Origin: Actinotalea lenta
Lineage (GTDB): Bacteria; Actinomycetota; Actinomycetes; Actinomycetales; Cellulomonadaceae
Length of the DNA stretch: 64,000 nt
Direction of reading: 5' to 3'
NCBI RefSeq assembly: GCF_030586465.1
Contig: NZ_JAUQYP010000002.1
Span: forward strand, 1-64,000
Shown: piece after piece, positions 25,755 through 31,949 of the stretch
How positions within the stretch are numbered: position 1 is the first letter of the stretch
Layout of the letters: the number at the start of each line of letters is the position of its first letter
Made by a program: the position numbers and the translations under genes
Notes under the pieces: model-generated
Told to the model about the DNA's origin: nothing
The model's input: the letters and a program-made list of their open reading frames with translations, nothing else
Databases searched by the model: none

Positions 25755-26606
25755 TCAGGCGACCTCGATCGAGCGGCGCGCGAGGCCCCACCAGAAGCCG
25801 TCCAGGGCGGTGGTCACCGTGCCCGGCACGGTGGCCGCGCCCAGGGTCAGGAACAGCGGCGTGAAGTGCTCGACGGTGGGGTGCGCGTACGGCATGCCCG
25901 GTGCGCGGTCGCGGTAGCCGGCGAGCTCGTCGACGTCGCCGCGGGCCAGGGCGTCGGCGGCCCACGCGTCGAACTCGGCCGACCAGCCGGGCACGCGCGA
26001 CAGGTCGCCCCAGGGCAGGAACGGCAGCCCGTGGGTCATGAACCCCGAGCCCACCACGAGCACGCCGTGCTCGCGCAGGGTCCGCAACCGCCGCCCGAGC
26101 TCGAGCAGCCGGCCGGGCTCGTGCGTCGGCATGCTGAGCTGGAGCACGGGGACGGAGCCGTCGGGGTACATCGCCAGCAGCGGCACCCAGGCGCCGTGGT
26201 CGAGCCCGCGCGCGGTGTGCTCGTGCAGCGCCTCGGAGGCGGGCAGCACGGAGCGGACCAGGGCGGCCAGGTCGCCGGCGTCGGGCGTGTCGTACCGCAG
26301 CCGGTAGTACAGCGGGTCGAACCCGCCGAAGTCGTAGACCAGGTCGGCCCGGCCGTCGGTGGTGGACAGCGCGAGGGGAGCGGACTCCCAGTGCGCGGAG
26401 ACGATGAGGATCGCGCGCGGGGTGGGCAGCCGCCGGGCCCAGGCGTGCAGGTCGTCCATCCACGCGGCGTCCTCGAGCAGCGGCGGGGCGCCGTGCGACA
26501 GGTACAGCGCGGGCAGCGGGCCGTCGGACGGGGTCCACGGGCGGCGCGGCACGGCGGTGTCCAGCCGCGCCGCGCGCTCGCGGAACTGCGCGTAGGGGTG
26601 GGTCAT
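25755..26606 (-). CDS. Extradiol ring-cleavage dioxygenase (DODA/YgiD type)
   Basis: 283 residues. LigB-superfamily features: LYLSHGAPPLLED near residue 34 (His ligand), SAHWESAPLAL near 68, LDHGAWVPLLAMYP near 136, and GSGFMTHGL near 185. These match the 4,5-DOPA extradiol dioxygenase family, which opens catechol rings with a divalent metal. The start is 2 nt past the stop of the oxidoreductase gene, so the pair forms an operon divergent from a MarR regulator, as found for other DODA genes with MarR control. Confidence 0.9.
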   Translation of the reverse strand: MTHPYAQFRERAARLDTAVPRRPWTPSDGPLPALYLSHGAPPLLEDAAWMDDLHAWARRLPTPRAILIVSAHWESAPLALSTTDGRADLVYDFGGFDPLYYRLRYDTPDAGDLAALVRSVLPASEALHEHTARGLDHGAWVPLLAMYPDGSVPVLQLSMPTHEPGRLLELGRRLRTLREHGVLVVGSGFMTHGLPFLPWGDLSRVPGWSAEFDAWAADALARGDVDELAGYRDRAPGMPYAHPTVEHFTPLFLTLGAATVPGTVTTALDGFWWGLARRSIEVA

Positions 26607-26608
26607 GG

Positions 26609-27181
26609 TCAGTCGGCCAGCGCGAAGCCGCCGGTCCACGAGGTCCGCTCGGCGGCGGCCAGGGTGATCTGCAGGAAGCCGAGCGCCTCGAGCTCGCGGG
26701 CCCGCTTGAGCGCGCCTGCGTCCACGGCCCGCAGGCCCCCGGCCTCGACGACTGAGGACAGTGTGGCCTTCGCGTCCGCGTCGTCCCCGGCGATGAGCAC
26801 GGTGGTGGGCCGGGCGAGCACGGAGCCCGCGGCCAGCGCGCCGGCGAACGTGGTGTTGAAGGCCTTGAGCACGCGTGCGGTGGGCAGCGCGGCGGCGATC
26901 TCGGCGGCGGCCGAGGAGTCCGCGGGCACCACCAGGGAGTCGAACGTGGCGAAGTCGACGGGATTGGTCAGGTCCACGACCACGGTGCCCGCCATCGCCG
27001 AGCCGTAGGTCTCCAGGACGTCGGCGAGGGAGGGGTAGGGGATCGCGAGGATGACGACGTCGGTCCCGGACGGCAGGTCCTCGCCGCGGTGCACGAGGGT
27101 GTGCGGGGTGTCGCCCCGGCTGAGCACGGCGTCCAGGGCCTGTCCCATGGTCCCGGTGCCGATGATGCTGACGTGCGTCAT
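26609..27181 (-). CDS. NAD(P)-binding oxidoreductase (F420-dependent reductase-like)
   Basis: 190 residues; ATG 27181 follows GGGAGGACGTC. N-terminal Rossmann motif IIGTGTMGQALDAVL (residues 5-19), then VVVDLTNPVDFATFDSL and LKAFNTTFAGAL, the pattern of F420H2:NADP+ oxidoreductase-like proteins and TrkA-like reductases. The cofactor cannot be told apart from sequence alone. First gene of the two-gene unit with the dioxygenase. Confidence 0.82.
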   Translation of the reverse strand: MTHVSIIGTGTMGQALDAVLSRGDTPHTLVHRGEDLPSGTDVVILAIPYPSLADVLETYGSAMAGTVVVDLTNPVDFATFDSLVVPADSSAAAEIAAALPTARVLKAFNTTFAGALAAGSVLARPTTVLIAGDDADAKATLSSVVEAGGLRAVDAGALKRARELEALGFLQITLAAAERTSWTGGFALAD

Positions 27182-27223
27182 GACGTCCTCCCGTGTCGAT
27201 CAGGACCTCGTCGGCCCATTTGG

Positions 27224-27235
27224 TTGAAGTGACAA
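27224..27235. promoter_or_regulatory. MarR operator candidate, site 1
   Basis: TTGAAGTGACAA shares 10 of 12 positions with site 2 and lies 43 nt upstream of the oxidoreductase start (minus strand). Its two ends form an imperfect palindrome. Confidence 0.6.
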
Positions 27236-27257
27236 CTAACACGCTAGGGCGCAATGG

Positions 27258-27269
27258 TTGAAGCGTCAA
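27258..27269. promoter_or_regulatory. MarR operator candidate, site 2
   Basis: TTGAAGCGTCAA has TTGA/TCAA arms and overlaps the likely -35 region of marR. The centres of the two sites are 34 bp apart, about three helix turns. Together they fit joint repression of both divergent units. Confidence 0.65.
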
Positions 27270-27278
27270 GTGTTCCGG

Positions 27279-27284
27279 TAGGAT
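27279..27284 (+). promoter_or_regulatory. -10 box of marR (leaderless)
   Basis: TAGGAT ends 7 nt before ATG 27292; the other possible ATG at 27283 lies inside this box, so 27292 is the better start. Confidence 0.55.
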
Positions 27285-27291
27285 GCGGGGC

Positions 27292-27789
27292 ATGACGCGT
27301 TGGCTGACCGAGGACGAGCTGCAGGCCTGGGTGCGCCTGGTCGCGGTGGTCGAGCTGCTGCCGGGCTCGCTCGAGCAGCAGCTGCGCCGGGACTCCGGGC
27401 TGTCGCACTTCGAGTACTACGTCATGGCGATGCTCTCCGAGGCGCCAGAACGCCGGCTGCGGATGACCGCGCTCGCCGCGCGGTCCAACGCGACCCTGTC
27501 CCGGCTGTCGCACGTGGTCAGCCGGCTCGAGGACCGGGGGCTGGTCGAGCGGGCGCCGTGCCCGGCGGATGGCCGGGCCACCAACGCGGTGCTGACCGAG
27601 GCCGGGTGGCGGGCCGTCGAGGCGGCGGCTCCGGGTCACGTGGAGCAGGTGCGCCGCACGGTGCTGGATGCGCTCGAGCCGCAGCAGGTCGACCAGCTGC
27701 GGGCGATCGCGGGCGCGATCCTCGACCGGCTCGACCCCGACGGCGTGATGACCGCCCCATACTCGCGGCCGCAGGGGCAGCGCGCCTAA
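27292..27789 (+). CDS. MarR family transcriptional regulator
   Basis: 165 residues from ATG 27292. Winged helix: LSHFEYYVMAMLSEAPERRL, MTALAARSNATLSRLSHVVS (recognition region), RLEDRGLVERAPCPADGRAT (wing). It is divergent from the oxidoreductase-dioxygenase pair with two operator-like sites in the gap. A phenolic or catecholic ligand is a reasonable guess from the dioxygenase. The end overlaps the convergent EAL gene by 4 nt. Confidence 0.88.
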   Translation: MTRWLTEDELQAWVRLVAVVELLPGSLEQQLRRDSGLSHFEYYVMAMLSEAPERRLRMTALAARSNATLSRLSHVVSRLEDRGLVERAPCPADGRATNAVLTEAGWRAVEAAAPGHVEQVRRTVLDALEPQQVDQLRAIAGAILDRLDPDGVMTAPYSRPQGQRA

Positions 27790-29066
27790 GCGCGGGCCAG
27801 GGTGCGCAGGGCCGCCATCGTGTTGTCGATGGTGTCCGCGTGGCCGAAGTGCCAGCCCTGTGCGTAGCCGCAGTGCATCGACAGCAGCCGGACGGCCTGC
27901 TGAGGCACCTCCACGCCCTCGGCGATCACGTGCAGGCCCAGGTCCCGGGCCATCGCGACGGTCGACCCGACCACGGTCTCCAGGCGGGGGTCGTCGAGCA
28001 TCCGGCTCGTCAGCGCACGGTCCAGCTTGAGCACGCTCAGCGGCAGGCTGAGCAGTCGCGTCAGCGAGGAGTGCCCGGCGCCGTAGTCGTCCAGGGCGAT
28101 CTGCACGCCGGCGTCGTCGAGCGCCCGGAGCTGGGTGACCGCGGCCTCCCGGTCCACGAACGCGGCCGTCTCGGTGACCTCCACCACGAGCGCGTCGGGT
28201 CCCAGTGCCCGCTCCTGCAGGTCGGCCATGAGCTCGGCCGCGAGCTGCGGGCGGGCCAGCTCGATGGGCGAGATGTTGATGCTGAGCTGGATCGAGGCCG
28301 CGGACGAGCCCAGCCGTCGGATGCGCGTCAGCGCATCCATCCCGCGCTGGCGCACCTGCCGGCCCACCGGGATCATCAACCCGCTGGCCTCGACCACCGG
28401 CAGGAAGTCCCCGGGAGGCAGCAGGCCGTGCTCCGGGTGCTGCCAGCGGATCAGCGCCTCCAGGGCAACGGTCGAGCCGGTGCGCAGGTCCACGATGGGC
28501 TGCAGGTAGGGCACCAGCTCGCCGGCGTCGAGCGCGCGGCGGATCCGGGTGGGCTCCACCGGGCGCGCGTGACCCAGCGTGCGCCCGCCCCAGGCGTCCA
28601 GGCGGTGCAGCTCGAGGCGGTTCATGATGTGGTCCGCGAGCACGCGCAGAGCGTGCAGGTGCCGATCGGTGAGCTCGAGCGGTGCGGTGTGGTGCACCGC
28701 GAGGACGCCCAGCGGCAGGCCGTCCCGGCCGGTGAGCGGCACCGCGGCGAACGCCCGCACCGGTCCGTCCTGGGCGAACGGGTGGTCGGGGCGCAGCGCC
28801 CCCGGGATGTTCGGCAGCACCACGGGCTCCCCGCGCTCGACCGCGGCCGCAGAGACCGACATCGAGCGGGGGATGTTGCGCATCGGTGCGCCGAACGTGG
28901 CGTAGACCTCGACCTCGTCCTCGCCCAGGAAGCCGACCGCGGCGCTGCGAGTGCCGCAGAGCTGGGCGGCGAGCTCGGCGATGTCCGTCAGGTCCGGGCC
29001 CTGGCCGCCCAGGATCCCGTAGGTGAGCAGGGACTCGAGGCGGTCCAGCTCGCGCGGCAGGTCCAT
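27786..29066 (-). CDS. GAF-EAL protein, probable c-di-GMP phosphodiesterase
   Basis: 426 residues from ATG 29066 (GTG 29069 is adjacent; GGAGGAGGAG upstream). An N-terminal GAF domain (about 20-155) senses an unknown ligand. The EAL domain (about 175-425) keeps ALEALIRW (the EAL signature), VVEVTETA, DDYGAGHSSL and IAEGVEV, so the metal-binding and catalytic acids look intact and hydrolysis of c-di-GMP is likely. No membrane segment. A second EAL protein is at 50.5 kb. Confidence 0.9.
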   Translation of the reverse strand: MDLPRELDRLESLLTYGILGGQGPDLTDIAELAAQLCGTRSAAVGFLGEDEVEVYATFGAPMRNIPRSMSVSAAAVERGEPVVLPNIPGALRPDHPFAQDGPVRAFAAVPLTGRDGLPLGVLAVHHTAPLELTDRHLHALRVLADHIMNRLELHRLDAWGGRTLGHARPVEPTRIRRALDAGELVPYLQPIVDLRTGSTVALEALIRWQHPEHGLLPPGDFLPVVEASGLMIPVGRQVRQRGMDALTRIRRLGSSAASIQLSINISPIELARPQLAAELMADLQERALGPDALVVEVTETAAFVDREAAVTQLRALDDAGVQIALDDYGAGHSSLTRLLSLPLSVLKLDRALTSRMLDDPRLETVVGSTVAMARDLGLHVIAEGVEVPQQAVRLLSMHCGYAQGWHFGHADTIDNTMAALRTLARA

Positions 29067-29170
29067 CACCGGACTCCTCCTCCCTGTCGTGGTCTGTATC
29101 GGCCGGTTCTGGGCCGGCTGAAGCGGTGGTTCGGCCGTGCCGTGGGGCGGCCACCCGGATGGGTGATCAT

Positions 29171-29194
29171 CACCGGCGGCGGACCCCGCCGGTG
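29171..29194. other. Hairpin in the gene-poor stretch before the tRNA
   Basis: A 9-bp inverted repeat (29171-29179 with 29186-29194). The stretch 29070-29646 has no convincing gene. It holds this hairpin, a possible 23-codon frame (29366-29437), GC-rich near-repeats at 29450-29520 and a 12-bp inverted repeat at 29530-29570. Confidence 0.4.
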
Positions 29195-29365
29195 TCGGGC
29201 CGGTGACCGTGCGTCACCCGGGTTCGGAGACGCTCAGGACGAAGGTCCTCTGATGAGCAGTGTCCTCGCCACGATAGATGGTGCGCCAGTCACCGAGCGT
29301 GCCTGGTGCCCGGGCAGCGATGCGTGCCGGGGGTCGGCAGGGGGCACAAGCAGGGGGACATCTCC

Positions 29366-29437
29366 ATGAGCACGTCGCGCGGCAGGTCGCCGCGGTCCGC
29401 GGTGGCCGACGTCCGGCTGGGCGTGGTCGTGTTGTGA
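29366..29437 (+). CDS. Possible very small ORF
   Basis: 23 codons from ATG 29366 (MSTSRGRSPRSAVADVRLGV...), with AGGGGG 8 nt upstream. The product is basic then hydrophobic. The ribosome site is the only support; it may be chance. Confidence 0.2.
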   Translation: MSTSRGRSPRSAVADVRLGVVVL

Positions 29438-29449
29438 CGCGCTGCGCCG

Positions 29450-29520
29450 ACGGGGCGCGCCGGGACGGCGCGCTGAGGGTGCGCCAGGGAGGCGCGCCGA
29501 GGGTGCGCCGGTAGGCGCGC
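29450..29520. repeat. GCGCGCC-rich near-repeats
   Basis: Two adjacent units of about 23-24 bp with the pattern GAGGGTGCGCC..GGCGCGCC, preceded by two more diverged GGCGCG blocks. No coding potential is seen. Confidence 0.5.
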
Positions 29521-29529
29521 CGACGGGAG

Positions 29530-29570
29530 AGCCCTGGCCGGGCTCGCTGGGGGGCAGTCCGGCCAGGGCT
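29530..29570. terminator. 12-bp inverted repeat upstream of the tRNA gene
   Basis: AGCCCTGGCCGG (29530-29541) pairs with CCGGCCAGGGCT (29559-29570) around a 17-nt loop. It could insulate the tRNA promoter from upstream transcription. Confidence 0.5.
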
Positions 29571-29646
29571 GCCGTGCGGGGTGGGGTGCACGGGGTTTGG
29601 GGTGGACGGGCAGGGGCCGCGGCAGAGGGCGGAGGTTGGGGGCGAT

Positions 29647-29675
29647 TTGCCGCTCCACCTACGGTCCCGTATCGT
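29647..29675 (+). promoter_or_regulatory. Promoter of the initiator tRNA gene
   Basis: TTGCCG (29647-29652), a 17-nt spacer and TATCGT (29670-29675); the tRNA begins 12 nt after the -10 box. Confidence 0.75.
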
Positions 29676-29687
29676 TGAGGTTCGCGA

Positions 29688-29761
29688 CGCGGGGTGGAGC
29701 AGTTCGGTAGCTCGCTGGGCTCATAACCCAGAGGTCGCAGGTTCAAATCCTGCCCCCGCTA
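29688..29761 (+). tRNA. Initiator tRNA-Met (CAT)
   Basis: 74-nt cloverleaf, anticodon CAT at 29722-29724, with GGG/CCC pairs in the anticodon stem and an unpaired first base (C1 opposite T72), both initiator hallmarks. CCA is not encoded. The 3' part from 29718 is the left copy of the 52-bp direct repeat that bounds the island, so the gene stays whole after integration. Confidence 0.95.
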
Positions 29762-29769
29762 CTTGTGAA
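29718..29769 (+). repeat. attL: left end of the genomic island
   Basis: 52 bp identical to 38673-38724 in direct orientation. It runs from the anticodon arm through the 3' end of the initiator tRNA plus 8 nt. A tyrosine integrase lies inside the right end, as usual for tRNA-targeted elements. Confidence 0.93.
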
Positions 29770-29779
29770 GGTGCAGGTC

Positions 29780-29815
29780 AGAGGCCCTCTCGATCTTCGG
29801 ATCGAGAGGGCCTCT
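29780..29815 (+). terminator. Island-borne terminator of the initiator tRNA
   Basis: Perfect 16-bp stem (29780-29795 with 29800-29815) closed by a TTCG tetraloop. It lies just inside attL, so it replaces the native terminator that was displaced to the right of attR (38725-38756). Confidence 0.85.
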
Positions 29816-29823
29816 GGCGTTGA

Positions 29824-29842
29824 TGCACGCAGAATGCACGCA
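29824..29842 (+). repeat. TGCACGCA direct repeat near attL
   Basis: TGCACGCA-GAA-TGCACGCA, 19 bp, identical to 38536-38554 near attR. Candidate arm-type binding site for the integrase or an excision factor. Confidence 0.7.
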
Positions 29843-30071
29843 TCGGTCAGGCGCGGACGCGTGCGGACGGCCTCGGTGGAGCGCGGAACGCTCGGGGTAC
29901 TTGTTCTCGGTGAGCCTCTCGGCGCCAAGATGACCAGTGGCGGGTGAATCGACCCACGACTTCGCTACCCACGCTGCGGGACATTGCGAGGATGCCTGTC
30001 TCGGCCGCTACGTTGTCCGAGACCGCAGTGACAACGACGCGCGCCGCGGCGCGGAGGAGACAGCCCCAGCC

Positions 30072-31949
30072 ATGAGCAAGTCGCTACTTGAACAGCTGCC
30101 TGGCATCGTGGCTGCGGGCAAGCGCCAGGCCCAGCAGGTGCTTGAGCAGCTTGAGGGCCGAAACCGCGTCACCCTTCAGACCCGCGAGTTGGTGATTCCG
30201 TCGAAGGACCGGACCGGTCTGAGCCTTTGGGCCGCACGCGACCCCGAGACCGACGCCGGGGACATTACTTCGCTGAACCGGCTGATCTATGGCGACAACC
30301 TCCTGGCGATGGCCGCGTTCCTGAGCGGCAACGATGAGACGCCGAGTCTGCGCGGCAAGATCGATCTGATCTACATCGACCCGCCGTTCGACTCCAAGGC
30401 CGACTATCGAACCAAGATCACGCTACCTGGCACGACCATCGAGCAGCGCCCGACCGTTATTGAGCAGTTCGCCTACTCGGACACTTGGGCGGACGGCACT
30501 GCGTCCTACCTCGCGATGATCACTCCGCGGCTGGTTCTGATGCGGGAACTACTCTCAAGCGAGGGATCGATCTTCGTTCATATCGACTACCACGTCGGTC
30601 ACTACGTCAAGCTCGTCCTCGACGAAGTATTCGGGCGCGACAACATGCTTAACGAGATCATCTGGGCGTATACGGGCCCGTCGAACACAAAGAACTGGTT
30701 CCCTCGAAAGCATGACAACATTTTCTGGTACCGGAAGTCTAGCGGCCACATCTTCGATGGCGATGCCGTCCGTGTGCCTTACAAGAAGCTGGCCACCGGC
30801 AAGACGAGCGGGATCTTCAAGGAAGAGCACTTCTTGTCAGAGAATGGCAAGATCCCTGAGGACTGGTGGTCCGACATCACGACGGTAGGGCGCATCAAGG
30901 GAGAGGGTGTCGACTACGGCACCCAGAAGCCAATCCAGTTGCTGGAGCGGATCATAAAGGCATGCTCTCGTCCCGACTCGATCGTGGCCGACTTCTTTGT
31001 TGGATCGGGAACTACCGCAGCTGCTGCGGAGCGGCTCGGGCGCCGCTGGGTTGCGACCGATCTCGGCAAGCCCGCCGCGATGATTACCCGCAAGCGGCTT
31101 ATCGACCAGGATGCCCGGCCTTTCCTGTATCAGGCGATAGGCGACTACCAGGTCGAGCAGGCCCGTTCGACGCTCGGCCGAAGCTTCCGCATCGGCGACC
31201 TCTCGCGGGTCGTGCTGGATCTTTATGGCGCGCTGCCTCTGCCGTCAGAAGAAAACGTCAACGGCAGCCTCGGCTGGATGCCGAACGGTCGCACACTCGT
31301 CTTTGCCGACAGCCCCTCGCGCCTGACGACGCCCTCGACGCTCAAGCGCGCCCAGGGTTACCGCGACACCAAGATGGGCGGCTTCGATAAGGTAGTTGTG
31401 CTGGGCTGGAACTTCTCGGCCGGTATTGGGCAGGACATTGCCGATCTGAACGACCCAAAGCTTGAGGTCCTGGTCATTCCCCCAGATCTCCTCGACAGCC
31501 TCAAGAAGAAGGGCTCTGACAAACTCGCCGGGACGGTCCGGTTCTCGAGCCTCCAGTACCTGCAGGCCGCGGTGACGGAGCGTGTCGTCGGGTCCGGTGC
31601 CCGCGAGTCGCTGACCGTCCGGCTGCAGAACTACGTCCTGCTGTCGCCGGAAGCCATCAACCTCGACGCGTCCAGCAGGGCAGCCCTTCAGGGCGTCATG
31701 AACACCGAGCCGTTGGCACTCATTGAGTACTGGGCGGTCGATCCCGACTACGACGGCGAGGTCTTCCGCTCGGTCTGGCAGGATTACCGGGGAAATATCG
31801 AGAACGACGCTGACGAACTGCGCGTCGTCACAACCGCCGAGCTCGACCTCCCTCCACATGACGGTCCTCGCACAGTCTGCATCCGTGCCGTCGACGTATT
31901 CGGGTTTGAGTCGGATGTGGTCCTGCCCAACGTCGAGGTGACGGCATGA
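30072..31949 (+). CDS. Type III restriction-modification methyltransferase subunit Mod
   Basis: 625 residues from ATG 30072. That start fits the family opening SKSLLEQLPGIVAAGKRQAQ; an upstream frame to 29937 has no family similarity. N6-adenine methyltransferase of the beta order: motif IV DPPF near residue 106 (IDLIYIDPPF), then the SAM-binding motif FFVGSGTT near 310. The target-recognition region lies between them. It methylates one strand of its target site and is needed for cleavage with Res. The stop overlaps the res start (ATGA). Confidence 0.92.
   Translation: MSKSLLEQLPGIVAAGKRQAQQVLEQLEGRNRVTLQTRELVIPSKDRTGLSLWAARDPETDAGDITSLNRLIYGDNLLAMAAFLSGNDETPSLRGKIDLIYIDPPFDSKADYRTKITLPGTTIEQRPTVIEQFAYSDTWADGTASYLAMITPRLVLMRELLSSEGSIFVHIDYHVGHYVKLVLDEVFGRDNMLNEIIWAYTGPSNTKNWFPRKHDNIFWYRKSSGHIFDGDAVRVPYKKLATGKTSGIFKEEHFLSENGKIPEDWWSDITTVGRIKGEGVDYGTQKPIQLLERIIKACSRPDSIVADFFVGSGTTAAAAERLGRRWVATDLGKPAAMITRKRLIDQDARPFLYQAIGDYQVEQARSTLGRSFRIGDLSRVVLDLYGALPLPSEENVNGSLGWMPNGRTLVFADSPSRLTTPSTLKRAQGYRDTKMGGFDKVVVLGWNFSAGIGQDIADLNDPKLEVLVIPPDLLDSLKKKGSDKLAGTVRFSSLQYLQAAVTERVVGSGARESLTVRLQNYVLLSPEAINLDASSRAALQGVMNTEPLALIEYWAVDPDYDGEVFRSVWQDYRGNIENDADELRVVTTAELDLPPHDGPRTVCIRAVDVFGFESDVVLPNVEVTA

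Noticed and set aside
27244-29154. 636-codon open frame antisense and out of frame over marR and the EAL gene
   Set aside because: It overlaps two supported genes and has no recognisable domain.
29581-29823. 80-codon plus-strand frame through the initiator tRNA
   Set aside because: Most of it is tRNA and terminator sequence; no ribosome site.
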